Shown: positions 1-8,640 of the stretch, in pieces
How the letters are laid out: each line of letters starts with the position of its first letter
How positions within the stretch are numbered: position 1 is the first letter of the stretch
Source: Exiguobacterium aurantiacum
Lineage (GTDB): Bacteria; Bacillota; Bacilli; Exiguobacteriales; Exiguobacteriaceae
DNA: 64,000 bases
Reading direction: 5' to 3'
Assembly (NCBI RefSeq): GCF_001766415.1
Contig: NZ_MKXO01000003.1
Coordinates: 186,001 to 250,000, forward strand
Notes under the pieces: model-generated
What the model saw: the letters and a program-made list of their open reading frames with translations, nothing else
Told to the model about the DNA's origin: nothing
The model's database searches: none
Made by a program: the position numbers and the translations under genes

Positions 1-104
1 TCTTCATGTCAGACATTATCCGATAGCTTGTTTCGCTCCCGAAGAACGGCGAGTACGAACTGTTCCTGTAAGCGGTTCTCGAACGTCTCTTTTTAGTTTA
101 GCAG

Positions 105-197
105 TCACATGTGGTCCATGTCCGAGGTGATGAGTGCGATGGCGATGAGCAATTCGGTGAAATAGTAGCCTTCCTCGATCATGCGCTTCAATCCCAT
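105..197 (-). pseudogene. Possible remnant of a CsoR/RcnR-type metal-sensing repressor
   Basis: A 30-codon open frame reads GLKRMIEEGYYFTELLIAIA and ends in SDMDHM. The pattern RMIEE-x-Y-x(4)-L-x-x-IA-x(3)-S recalls the first long helix of CsoR/FrmR family repressors. Only that stretch is present: there is no N-terminal part, no Cys-His ligand set and no C-terminal helix. It begins just beyond the dinB stop and has no convincing ribosome binding site. The region from 1 to 104 shows no further gene I can support. It could equally be a chance open frame; this is a weak call. Confidence 0.22.
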
Positions 198-211
198 CAG
201 CGACAGGTCTG

Positions 212-685
212 TTAGCGGTTTATCTGTTCTTTTGTCGGGCCCATGACACCAGGAACGTGTTGGCCGGCTTGGCGTAAAAGTACCGTCATCTGACCACGGT
301 GATGCGTCTGATGGTCGATCATCATGCGGAGGACGGCACCGCGCGGCGTCATCTTCCCATGGACGTCGACTTCTTCTAGCAAATAGTCATCTGTAAAACC
401 GTCAGCGGCGCTTGAGATTTCTTGCGCGTATCGTTCGTACTGGTCGGCGATCACGCCCGCTTGATCGGGCTGGGTCAGGCTCTTCAAAGCTGAGAGACGG
501 AAGCCGAGCAAGTTCGTGAAGTAGCCGAGCGCGGTCGTGACGTGCCAACCGATCCAACCGAGCGAGTTATGGTCGGGGACGATTTTTTGGCCGAGCGTGT
601 CATCGGTCATGGCACGGAGCACGTCGAGCGTGCCGGTCGATGATTTTGTCCAATCCTGTTTGAAGTCGTTAGCGGTACGATACAT
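212..685 (-). CDS. DinB family protein
   Basis: A 157-residue protein of the DinB/YfiT-like four-helix metalloenzyme superfamily. The start MYRTANDFKQDW is chosen because GAGGAGG lies eight bases upstream of this ATG; a longer frame reading upstream lacks a site. The metal-binding histidines are visible: H in GWIGWHVTTALGYF and the paired histidines of the closing MIDHQTHHRGQMTVLLRQAG, the hallmark C-terminal motif. Family members are putative metal-dependent thiol transferases or stress proteins induced by DNA damage; the substrate here is unknown. It is a single gene divergent from the DUF3784 gene at 816. Confidence 0.85.
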   Translation of the reverse strand: MYRTANDFKQDWTKSSTGTLDVLRAMTDDTLGQKIVPDHNSLGWIGWHVTTALGYFTNLLGFRLSALKSLTQPDQAGVIADQYERYAQEISSAADGFTDDYLLEEVDVHGKMTPRGAVLRMMIDHQTHHRGQMTVLLRQAGQHVPGVMGPTKEQINR

Positions 686-815
686 AAGACTACCTCCTCT
701 TGCGTATTCTACCGCTAGTATACGCATGTGCCTTTCGTTCGCGCACGTCTGATGATCCGATGAAACATTTCGGTCGGTTTTTCCGTAGAATAAAGGAGAT
801 AGGAGGGACTTGTTC

Positions 816-1544
816 ATGTGGATTCTTATATTTGCAGCACTACTCATGTTTGTCCTCGGGTTCGCCGTCCACAAGTTAGGGTGGCACTTTCTCATTTCGG
901 GCTATAACACGATGAACGAAGCAGACAAGGCACGCGTCGACATCAAACCGGTCGCACGGTTGATCGGTATCATGTGTTACGGCATCGGCTTCATCTTTCT
1001 CATCGTCGGCCTCATTGATTGGTTCGGGCTCGTCGTCCCAATCGAGCCGTTCTTTATCGTGCTCATCCTGTTCATCGTCGTCATCCTTTGGCGTGCCCAA
1101 AAGTATGACGGGAATATTTTTGACGACACGGGACGGCTTCGTCCGGGCGGTAAGAAGAAACTCATCCCGATCGTCCTCGTCTCTGTGCTCTTGCTCACGG
1201 TCGTGCCAGGAATCCTGATTTGGTTCTCTCAACCGACCGAGGTGACACTCACCGATACGGCACTCGTCATCGAAGGCAGTTACGGGCAAACCGTGCCGTA
1301 TGACGAGATTGTTGATGTCATATTGACCAACGTCCCGGACGTCGAGCGTCGAACGAACGGGGCCGCTACAAGCTCACAACTGACAGGACACTTTCGAACG
1401 ACTTATAAGGAAGACGTGCTTCTCTTCATCAACCGTGACGTCACAGCAGTCATTCGCATCGACTGGAGCGGAAAACCGATCTATCTAAATCTTGAAACGA
1501 ACGAAGTAACGAAACAGTTATATGAGGAGGTGATCACTCGATGA
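816..1544 (+). CDS. DUF3784 domain membrane protein
   Basis: A 242-residue membrane protein. The N-terminal part has two or three membrane segments and the typical DUF3784 signature around HFLISGYNTMNEADKARVD; a further membrane segment near residues 115-137 (IPIVLVSVLLLTVVPGILIW) is followed by a soluble domain of about 100 residues ending in beta-rich sequence that resembles bacterial PH-like domains. The ATG at 816 is chosen over a TTG at 810 because AGGAGGG ends only two bases before the TTG. It overlaps the next gene by ATGA, so the two are probably co-translated. Function unknown. Confidence 0.7.
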   Translation: MWILIFAALLMFVLGFAVHKLGWHFLISGYNTMNEADKARVDIKPVARLIGIMCYGIGFIFLIVGLIDWFGLVVPIEPFFIVLILFIVVILWRAQKYDGNIFDDTGRLRPGGKKKLIPIVLVSVLLLTVVPGILIWFSQPTEVTLTDTALVIEGSYGQTVPYDEIVDVILTNVPDVERRTNGAATSSQLTGHFRTTYKEDVLLFINRDVTAVIRIDWSGKPIYLNLETNEVTKQLYEEVITR

Positions 1545-1801
1545 GTCCATGGTATGCGCGCAACATGCCGTTCTTTTTCCTGACGTTCTTCTTTCCGCCG
1601 CTCGCGCTGCTCTTGCTCGTCTGGCAGTGGGATAAATTCACGACGGACCGGGGCATCAAACTGTTTTTCGCGGTCGGGATGACGGTGTTCATCGTGTTCG
1701 GTCTATTGCCGCGCGGCACGCTTCCGGTCATTCTGCCGATCATTTTCGGGTTGATCGCCTTGAAGCTCGTGCTGAACGTGATCAGACGAAAAAAAGGCTG
1801 A
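1541..1801 (+). CDS. Small hydrophobic membrane protein
   Basis: An 86-residue protein with two or three membrane segments (PFFFLTFFFPPLALLLLV, then FFAVGMTVFIVFGLLP and a last segment near the C-terminus) and a basic tail NVIRRKKG. It starts within the last codons of the DUF3784 gene (ATGA overlap), so translation is coupled, and the pair forms a two-gene operon. I do not recognise a named family. Its stop codon lies inside the stem of the terminator that serves the convergent EAL gene. Confidence 0.65.
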   Translation: MSPWYARNMPFFFLTFFFPPLALLLLVWQWDKFTTDRGIKLFFAVGMTVFIVFGLLPRGTLPVILPIIFGLIALKLVLNVIRRKKG

Positions 1802-1818
1802 CGCGCTAGACGTCAGCC
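1789..1818 (-). terminator. Terminator for the GGDEF/EAL gene
   Basis: Eight-base-pair stem GGCTGACG/CGTCAGCC at 1796-1803 and 1811-1818, followed on the minus strand by a run of seven T. It overlaps the stop codon of the convergent small membrane protein gene. Confidence 0.75.
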
Positions 1819-1823
1819 GATCG

Positions 1824-1852
1824 GGACGCTCAGTCAGGGCGTCCTTTTTTTT
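1824..1852 (+). terminator. Terminator for the DUF3784 operon
   Basis: Stem GGACGC/GCGTCC at 1824-1829 and 1839-1844 followed by eight T on the plus strand. The stop codon of the convergent EAL gene (1830-1832) lies in its loop. Confidence 0.7.
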
Positions 1853-4535
1853 CGTTCACCCAAGCCTCGAACGTGTCAGGTTTGAGCGCCGGGGCGTAGT
1901 AATAGCCTTGCCCGAGCTCGACCCCTTCGGCGATCATCCGTTCAAGGTCTTCCTTCGTCTCGATGCCTTCGGCGAGGGACGTGAGCGCCTGCTCGCTCGC
2001 GAAGCGTGAGACGGCACGGAGGAAGGATGTGCTGTCTTTCGCTTTCCCGCTGACGTACATCCGGTCAATCTTCACTTCTTGAATCGGTAAGTGCCAAATC
2101 GCTTCGAACGAGGCGTAGCCGGTGCCGAAGTCATCGATCGACAAGCAGTAGCCGAGGTCGGCGATGTCCTCGAGCCGCTCGAGCTCGTTCGCATGTGACA
2201 TGATGTCGGCCGACTCGGTCAATTCGATTTTCAAGCGGTCCGGCAGCCACGGATACGTCTCGATCAAATCACGCAGCTTCGTGACGATCGACGGGTCGAC
2301 CGAGTGGGCAGACAAGTTGTACGACAACGAGACGCCGGAGAATGACGTATCGCGCCAAGCGACGAGCTGGTTGATGACTTGGTCGAGGATCGAGTGAGAT
2401 AACCATAAAATCTGGTCTGACCGTTCGGCAATCCGGATGAACTCGTTCGGCGGGACGTGACCGATATCCGGATGCTGCCAACGGGCGAGCGCCTCGGCCC
2501 CGACGACGCGTCCAGTTGTCAATTCGACTTGTGGCTGGTAGGCGACGGTGATGTGTCCTTGCTCGATCGCCTCGGGGAGCGCCTGTTCGATCAAGGCGGC
2601 CCACTGCAGCTGGGCGAGGATGCTCGCGTCATACCAGACGAACGGCGTCCGCGTCTCTTTGGCGTGTTGGAGTGCTCGTGTCGCCTCGAACAGACAATCC
2701 GTATAGTTCGGTGTCGTGTGCGCCGCCCCGATTTGAACGTGGACGGTCTGCCGTTTTTGATTGATCAACAGTTCGGTCGGGAACAGTTCCATCAGTTCAT
2801 GTTCGTCGAGCGTGCTGAACCCTTTGACGTACAGCATGAGCGTATCGTCACGATAGCGGCCGAACAAGTGATGCGCATACTTCTCGAGTCGGTCCTCGAC
2901 GTGACGGGCGAACTCGGTCATGAGCAGGTCAGCATAAATCGTATCGTACCAATCGACGAGATGATGGAAATCATTCAGCTTGATCAAGAGGAACGTCCCA
3001 TCGATATCTTGTTTTTCCCACGCTCGGATAAAACCGTATTCGTTATACAGTTCGGTCGCGAGGTCGAATCGGACGAGGCGATCGACTTTCCGTTCGCGCT
3101 CGACGCGCTCGGTCTCATCTTCGAGGATCAAGTAGTACGTGAGCGTTCCCCCGCGCTTGAGCGGGATGATTTTCGCGTTCAAGAAACGGGCATGTTCTCC
3201 TTTTAAATGCAAAATGAATTGGGCGCTCGTCCCGTGCTCGGTCACACCTTCAAGTGCTTCCTGGAACAGGCGACGACCTGTGTTGGTGAATAGCTGGTTG
3301 ATCTCGTACAAGTTCCGGGCGCCGAAGAACTGATCGAACACATCGTTCCGTTCGATGAAGTTATAAGCATCATCGATCAACGCGATGGCGAGACCGGTCT
3401 CTGAGAACAGGGACGACCAACGCTCGTGATAGCGGAGCAGGTCGTTCGATTGCGTCTCGAGCGTGTTGACGGTCAAATGGACGCTCACCGCAATCTCGCG
3501 GAGCTCGTCCTCGATGCCACGGAAGTCATGACTGGCCGGGAATGACGCCTCGACCGGTTCGGTGCTTGGGTCGATGGCGAGTGCACGGGCTTTCAAATGA
3601 CTTAAATCATGGGCATACATTTTACGTGTATAGCAAAGCGCGGCCAAGAGTCCGGTCGAAAGCACGAGCGTTGCGAGCAGGACGAGGACGGCGAGCGTCC
3701 CATATCGGTTTCGTTCCTCTAGGAGCAATGACTCGGTCGACGAGCGGATGGTCTGGAGAACTTCATGCGAGTCTTCGTAAAACTTGGTCCCGTTGACGTA
3801 ACGCGCCTCGAGCGTCGAGCCGGTCGAAGTCAGTCGTCCCAACGCTAGGGCGCTCTCCGTTAAATCAGCGGTCGACTTCGTTTGGAGAGTAGGATTCGTC
3901 GCGATAATCTCTTCAAGTAAACGCGCTTCAGTGGCGATGGAGGCGAGTTCGGCTTCTAATTTTTCTCGGTCCGGCGTCTCCGCCAGCAAGTTTGTCACGT
4001 TTTGGATGAACGTCATCTGCATCCGCATGACGGCATCGGTCAACTCGTAGGCCGTGTTCGCTTGGGCGGTCCGCTCTAAGCCTTGGTAGAGCCAACGCCG
4101 ATCAATCGATTCGATGACGTCAAACGGGACGTTGTCGAATTCGCTCAACTCGCCGTCGAGCGTCTCTTCTAGTCGTTCAGAAAAAGCGAGGAGGGCATCC
4201 CGTTCGCGTTCGTGGACCCCGGTCTCGAAATCATCGAGCAGCTGGGTGTTATACTGGAGCGCGCGTTCGCGATAAGGCGAGGACAACAACGCTGTCGGCT
4301 GGCCCGAGTTCAGTTCGTACAGTTTCGCGGCCTGGTGGAGGACGAGGTAAGACTCGACGCCGGCAAGGTCGGATGCATGGTTCAAGTTCGTCACGGACTG
4401 ATCGACGCTGACGTGTTTCTCTTTCCAGTAATAGCTTAATCCGAGACCGAATAACAACACACCGACGAGGCAGGCGACAGCAAGTACCATCGTATAGATC
4501 CGGTACGGAATTTTGGCGAATCGGTTGCTTCCCAT
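1830..4535 (-). CDS. Membrane-bound EAL phosphodiesterase with degenerate GGDEF domain
   Basis: A 901-residue signalling protein. Membrane segment at about 12-32, an extracytoplasmic helical sensor region, a second membrane segment at about 280-303, a PAS-like stretch, a GGDEF-like domain and a C-terminal EAL domain. The diguanylate cyclase signature is lost (GRYRDD in place of GGDEF), so no cyclase activity is expected. The EAL domain keeps EALARW, NLSAHS, ELTES, DDFGTGYAS, KIDR and AEGIET, the metal and c-di-GMP residues, so it should hydrolyse c-di-GMP. Start MGSNRFAK is preferred because AAGGGAG precedes it; a 37-codon upstream extension has no site. Single gene. Confidence 0.9.
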   Translation of the reverse strand: MGSNRFAKIPYRIYTMVLAVACLVGVLLFGLGLSYYWKEKHVSVDQSVTNLNHASDLAGVESYLVLHQAAKLYELNSGQPTALLSSPYRERALQYNTQLLDDFETGVHERERDALLAFSERLEETLDGELSEFDNVPFDVIESIDRRWLYQGLERTAQANTAYELTDAVMRMQMTFIQNVTNLLAETPDREKLEAELASIATEARLLEEIIATNPTLQTKSTADLTESALALGRLTSTGSTLEARYVNGTKFYEDSHEVLQTIRSSTESLLLEERNRYGTLAVLVLLATLVLSTGLLAALCYTRKMYAHDLSHLKARALAIDPSTEPVEASFPASHDFRGIEDELREIAVSVHLTVNTLETQSNDLLRYHERWSSLFSETGLAIALIDDAYNFIERNDVFDQFFGARNLYEINQLFTNTGRRLFQEALEGVTEHGTSAQFILHLKGEHARFLNAKIIPLKRGGTLTYYLILEDETERVERERKVDRLVRFDLATELYNEYGFIRAWEKQDIDGTFLLIKLNDFHHLVDWYDTIYADLLMTEFARHVEDRLEKYAHHLFGRYRDDTLMLYVKGFSTLDEHELMELFPTELLINQKRQTVHVQIGAAHTTPNYTDCLFEATRALQHAKETRTPFVWYDASILAQLQWAALIEQALPEAIEQGHITVAYQPQVELTTGRVVGAEALARWQHPDIGHVPPNEFIRIAERSDQILWLSHSILDQVINQLVAWRDTSFSGVSLSYNLSAHSVDPSIVTKLRDLIETYPWLPDRLKIELTESADIMSHANELERLEDIADLGYCLSIDDFGTGYASFEAIWHLPIQEVKIDRMYVSGKAKDSTSFLRAVSRFASEQALTSLAEGIETKEDLERMIAEGVELGQGYYYAPALKPDTFEAWVNEKKGRPD

Positions 4536-4604
4536 CGTACACTCCCTTTCTACCTTTCCTATCTTATATCGCATTTCGAGTCTTTCAAGTGAAATCCTGC
4601 TAAC

Positions 4605-4634
4605 TGAAAAAAAACCCGACAAAGGTCGGGTTTT
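4605..4634 (-). terminator. Terminator for the LysM/NlpC gene
   Basis: Ten-base stem AAAACCCGAC/GTCGGGTTTT with a four-base loop, running into eight T on the minus strand, just after the stop of the wall hydrolase gene. Confidence 0.85.
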
Positions 4635-4649
4635 CAAATGCGTCAAAGG

Positions 4650-6497
4650 TCACGGTCGCTTGTAGCCGATGAGGCGTGATTTCCAATATGGCTCTTTGCT
4701 AATTTGGTTGTAGCCGAGACCAAACGTCCCGGCATGGATGAACGTATCGGCGTCGATCATGATGCCCATATGGGACGGACCGGCCGTATACGTGTTCTCG
4801 AAGAAGACGAGGTCGCCGGCCTGAGGCACGAACGATTTGTCGAGCTGCGGACCGAAGTAAGACCCGGCCCAATAGTTGGCGACGTTCGTCCGCGGGATCG
4901 AGACACCTGCTTGGTTGAACGCGTAATAGATGATGCCTGAGCAGTCAAAGCCGCCGTTGACCGGACTAGACGACGCCCAGATGTACGGCGTCCCGACGTA
5001 TTTCTTAGCGACGGCGATCGTCGCGAGCCGGGTTGCTTGGGCGGTCTGTCCGTTGACTTGGGTGACGAACGCTTTGGCGACGAAACCTTGCGTCCCGTTC
5101 TCGTTGACACGGTAGTGTGTCGCCGTCTCGCCGACGACGTTCAACAGTCCGCCGCGGAGCGTCGACCCGACGACTTGGCTCGAATCGTTCGCTTGGGCGC
5201 GGATGGCGGCCGGACTTGCCGTATAGAACGTATGTGAGTCGAACGACCCGCTGACCCATGTTGGTGCCGTCGTTGAGCCTTTCGGTACTTCCTTGACGAA
5301 CGAGGCTGCGACGAAGCCGGTCGTGTTACCGATATAAATCTGGTGCCAGCCGTTTGCCGTCTGGACGACGCGGAGCGTCTGACCGGCTTTGACGCTACCG
5401 ACGATGGCGGAACTCGTCGACGCAGCAGCACGGACGTTCAAGGACGGGGTGTTGACGACGTATTCGACCGAAGTGTTCCCAGCCCCGGCGTCACCTAAGT
5501 TCGGTGCGACCGGTGCACTCGGTGCGGTCGTCGTCTGTTTCAAGTAGCCGGCACTGACGTAACCGCTCTTTCCGTTATACGTGACGTAGTACCAAGTGCC
5601 GCTCTGTTTCGTTGCTTGCACGGTCGCGCCGTTCGGGATCGTCGTGACGAGCGCGAAACCGATGCCTGCTCCTTTTCGCACGTTCAAGTTCGCCGTCGTG
5701 ACGAACGATTGATTGACGCTCTCTTCTTTCGGCGCTGCCGGTGTCGCCGGCTGACTCGGTGAAGGTGTGGCAGGTTGACTTGGTGAAGGCGTCGCGGCGG
5801 CTTTCTTTAAGTATGTAGTGGCGACGAAGCCTGTCGTCGAACCGTACTTGATGTGCGACCACGAACCTTCGACTTTTAGGATCGTGACCGTTTTTCCTTT
5901 CGGGATCGTGACGAGTACGTTCGCCTTTGTCGATTTCGAAGCCCGGAGGTTCAAGTTGACGGTCGTCTGTGACGTCGATTGGGCGGTCGGGCTGACGGTA
6001 CTTGCCGCTGTTGATTTTGGTGTCGATGGTGCCACCGGCTTTGCTGTCGTTGCGGTGACAGTTAGAAAGTCGTTATGTACCCAGCCGGTCTTCCCGTTAA
6101 AGGTGACTTGCGACCACTTACCGCTCGTCTTGAGCGGTTTGAGCGCTTGACCTTTTGGGATGGTGAGCAAGACATTATGGCTCGTACCGGCACCGGCGCG
6201 AAGGTTCAAAGCAGCGGTCGTCACTCGATTTGAACTTACTGCCGTGCTCGTTGTCGTGAGTACGGTCGGTGATCCGGCCAAGTTAAGTGTTTGTCCGATA
6301 GCGATTCGGTCGGTCGTCAAGTTGTTCATCGACTTGAGTGTCGCGAGCGGGATGTGATGCTGTTGGCTGATCGACCAAAGCGTGTCACCGGCTCGGACGA
6401 TATGGGTGCTAGCGGCGGACGCTTCATCGGCCTGGGCGAGGACGCTCACGGCGGCGATGGCGGCGAATGAGTACATAAGGCCGGATTTGGGATTCAT
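4650..6497 (-). CDS. Secreted LysM/SH3b/NlpC-P60 cell wall endopeptidase
   Basis: A 615-residue exported wall hydrolase. Signal peptide of about 29 residues ending ADEASAAS, one LysM domain (HIVRAGDTLWSISQQHHIP), then five bacterial SH3 domains, each with an LNLRA/LNVR-type strand and a GWV/GFV/GYV strand, separated by Thr/Ser/Pro-rich linkers, and an NlpC/P60 domain. Catalytic residues are visible: Cys in FDCSG (about residue 517), His in SHMGIMID and His in FIHAG. Such enzymes cleave the gamma-D-Glu-diaminoacid bond in peptidoglycan stem peptides and act in cell separation or wall turnover. ATG at 6497 follows AAAGGAAG. Five SH3 repeats is at the long end for the type. Confidence 0.93.
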   Translation of the reverse strand: MNPKSGLMYSFAAIAAVSVLAQADEASAASTHIVRAGDTLWSISQQHHIPLATLKSMNNLTTDRIAIGQTLNLAGSPTVLTTTSTAVSSNRVTTAALNLRAGAGTSHNVLLTIPKGQALKPLKTSGKWSQVTFNGKTGWVHNDFLTVTATTAKPVAPSTPKSTAASTVSPTAQSTSQTTVNLNLRASKSTKANVLVTIPKGKTVTILKVEGSWSHIKYGSTTGFVATTYLKKAAATPSPSQPATPSPSQPATPAAPKEESVNQSFVTTANLNVRKGAGIGFALVTTIPNGATVQATKQSGTWYYVTYNGKSGYVSAGYLKQTTTAPSAPVAPNLGDAGAGNTSVEYVVNTPSLNVRAAASTSSAIVGSVKAGQTLRVVQTANGWHQIYIGNTTGFVAASFVKEVPKGSTTAPTWVSGSFDSHTFYTASPAAIRAQANDSSQVVGSTLRGGLLNVVGETATHYRVNENGTQGFVAKAFVTQVNGQTAQATRLATIAVAKKYVGTPYIWASSSPVNGGFDCSGIIYYAFNQAGVSIPRTNVANYWAGSYFGPQLDKSFVPQAGDLVFFENTYTAGPSHMGIMIDADTFIHAGTFGLGYNQISKEPYWKSRLIGYKRP

Positions 6498-6705
6498 GGA
6501 GTCACTTCCTTTAATATAATAGAGTCATTCATGACAAGTAGCGATACATATTTATTGTACGGTGCCGGTAAACATGGAAGCAATGGTGGAAAGGACTCAT
6601 TCGAGCGATTTACGTTTAAAAGGAGGTCAATATTTTTAGTATGGAAATATAAGGATTATAAGAAAAAAAGGGAAATAAAAAATTGACTTTCTGTTGAATT
6701 ATGGA

Positions 6706-6735
6706 ATCTTTCCTATTTTCGGTTCATGCTATCAT
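6706..6735 (+). promoter_or_regulatory. Possible extended -10 promoter for the GAF/EAL gene
   Basis: TGCTATCAT at 6727-6735 matches an extended -10 element; the -35 region is poor. The interval 6498-6769 otherwise shows only AT-rich sequence with no gene. Confidence 0.35.
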
Positions 6736-6769
6736 TAAGGCAAAACTGTTTGAACGAGGGTAGGGGACT

Positions 6770-8623
6770 ATGATCGAGGGGAACTTTTCAACACAAACAT
6801 ACCGTAAACATCAAGAGAGACTGTTCGAACTCGTGCGGATGCCGGACGTGTCCGACGCGACAGTCGAGCAGGCGATCAGCTACATGTGCGAAGTCGTCGC
6901 GGATATGCTCGAAGTCGACACCGTATCGATCTGGCATTTCGATGAGGCGCAACACTCGATCAGTTGTCAAGTCGCATATTCAAAAGATAAAGGCATCAGC
7001 AAGCCGGCATTAACGGTCTATCGTCAGGATGCACCGGTCTATTTTGATGCGCTCTGCACGAACCGTGTCCTCCTGTTTGAGAACGTCCGGACGCACGAAT
7101 GGGTGAAAAATTTATATCAACAATACTTCGTCGAAGGACAGCGGGTTTACTCGATGCTTGACGCGCCAATCATTGCGGACGGACAAGCCCACGGTGTCAT
7201 CTGCTGCGAGACGTACGAGCTTCGGAAGTGGACGTATGTCGAAGAGCTGATCGTGAGTACGCTCGCCGATTTTGTCGCTATTTTATATAGCCGGCTCGAA
7301 CGTCAGTCGGTCGAACAACACATCGCCCGGCTCGCCTATACGGATGAATTGACAGGACTGATGAATAAGAATGCGTTCATCGAACGAGTCGACCGGATGC
7401 GGGAAGAAATCGATCATCACCTCGGGTCACTCATTTACGTGAGAATCGACGAGTTCCGCTCTGTCGAGGACGCGCTCGGGAGCGAGAAGGCCAATCAATT
7501 AATCCAGGAAATCGCAAATCGGCTCCGTCTCGTCGTCGATCCGTCGATGCTCGCCCGGAGTTCTCAATCAGGTTTCGTCGTATGGACACCGTACGGCGAC
7601 CGGATCAAAGCGTACGGGATTGCCGACATGCTTTGTGAGACGGTGACGAACGAACCGTTTACCGTCGATGAACTGGATGTCGTCCTGACGATGAGTGCCT
7701 TTATCTCGATTGAGGATAAGGCGCGCTCGACGCTCGAGATGATTCACACGACACGGATCGCCGCTAGTCATCATCATGTCCAACGCGGTGGCATCATCTT
7801 CTATGAAGAGAAGATGAGCGAGAAGGCGACAGCCCGATTGACGCTCGAGATGAATTTGCGCAAAGGGCTCGCATTGAACGAGTTTGCGCTCTACTATCAG
7901 CCGAAAATTGACGGGTCGACCGGACGGCTCAACGGTTTTGAAGGGCTCATGCGTTGGATCCATCCGGAAAAGGGGCTGATCCCGCCGCTCGACTTTATCC
8001 CGCTCGCCGAGTCGACCGGTGTCATCATCGCCCTCGAGGAGTGGGCGCTCGAGGAGGCATGCCGCCAATTGAACGCGTGGCACGCCTCTGGCCGGACATA
8101 TCACTTGGCGCTCAATTTGTCGGCCCGTCACTTCCTATCAGAAGGCGTTGTCGAGAAGTTCGCCCGTGTCGTCGAAAGAATGGGTGTCTGCCCGAACTAT
8201 TTGACGTTTGAGATCACGGAGAGCGTCGGAATGGAGAATCAGCAGCACGTCATCGAACGGTTCATCGCCTTCCGCAAGCAAGGATTCTCGATCTCGATCG
8301 ATGACTTCGGGACAGGTTTCTCGGCGTTCGTCTATTTAAAGCATTATCCGATCCACGAGATCAAAATCGACCGTCAGTTCATCCAAGCGACGGAGAACGA
8401 CCCGACCGGAAACGTCATCGTCCAATCGATCATCGAGCTCGCCCGCGGCCTCGGTTTAAAGACCGTCTGCGAAGGCATCGAGACGACCGAGCAGCACGAC
8501 GCACTCCGTTTGCTCGGCTGTGACGAGATGCAAGGGTATTACTTCTCGCGTCCGCTCGCGATTGATGAGCTTGAGGTATGGATTGAAGCTTATAACAATG
8601 AAAACAAGGATTCGCTCCGTTGA
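6770..8623 (+). CDS. Soluble GAF-GGDEF(degenerate)-EAL c-di-GMP phosphodiesterase
   Basis: A 617-residue cytoplasmic protein: N-terminal GAF domain (about 20-180; YSMLDAPIIADGQAHGVICC is typical), a GGDEF-type fold starting at LAYTDELTGLMNKNAF but with SSQSGFVVW where GGDEF should be, and a C-terminal EAL domain. The EAL signature is EGLMRW, with EITES, DDFGTGFSAF, KIDR and CEGIET intact, so hydrolysis of c-di-GMP is expected, possibly gated by a GAF ligand. It is the second EAL protein with a dead GGDEF domain within 9 kb. The gene converges on the kinase gene at 8641. Confidence 0.88.
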   Translation: MIEGNFSTQTYRKHQERLFELVRMPDVSDATVEQAISYMCEVVADMLEVDTVSIWHFDEAQHSISCQVAYSKDKGISKPALTVYRQDAPVYFDALCTNRVLLFENVRTHEWVKNLYQQYFVEGQRVYSMLDAPIIADGQAHGVICCETYELRKWTYVEELIVSTLADFVAILYSRLERQSVEQHIARLAYTDELTGLMNKNAFIERVDRMREEIDHHLGSLIYVRIDEFRSVEDALGSEKANQLIQEIANRLRLVVDPSMLARSSQSGFVVWTPYGDRIKAYGIADMLCETVTNEPFTVDELDVVLTMSAFISIEDKARSTLEMIHTTRIAASHHHVQRGGIIFYEEKMSEKATARLTLEMNLRKGLALNEFALYYQPKIDGSTGRLNGFEGLMRWIHPEKGLIPPLDFIPLAESTGVIIALEEWALEEACRQLNAWHASGRTYHLALNLSARHFLSEGVVEKFARVVERMGVCPNYLTFEITESVGMENQQHVIERFIAFRKQGFSISIDDFGTGFSAFVYLKHYPIHEIKIDRQFIQATENDPTGNVIVQSIIELARGLGLKTVCEGIETTEQHDALRLLGCDEMQGYYFSRPLAIDELEVWIEAYNNENKDSLR

Positions 8624-8640
8624 GCGAATCCTTGTTTTCA
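8599..8640. terminator. Bidirectional terminator containing a stop codon
   Basis: Perfect 18-base-pair inverted repeat (8599-8616 with 8623-8640) and a six-base loop, with A/T runs at both outer ends. The EAL gene's TGA (8621-8623) lies at the loop; the kinase stop codon follows directly at 8641. Confidence 0.85.

Noticed and set aside
2457-3206. A 249-codon ORF opposite the GGDEF/EAL gene
   Set aside because: Antisense shadow of a clearly coding frame; no site, no family, Arg/Asp-rich composition typical of such shadows.
7568-8131. A 187-codon minus-strand ORF inside the GAF/EAL gene
   Set aside because: Antisense shadow without start signal; the sense strand carries all the EAL motifs.
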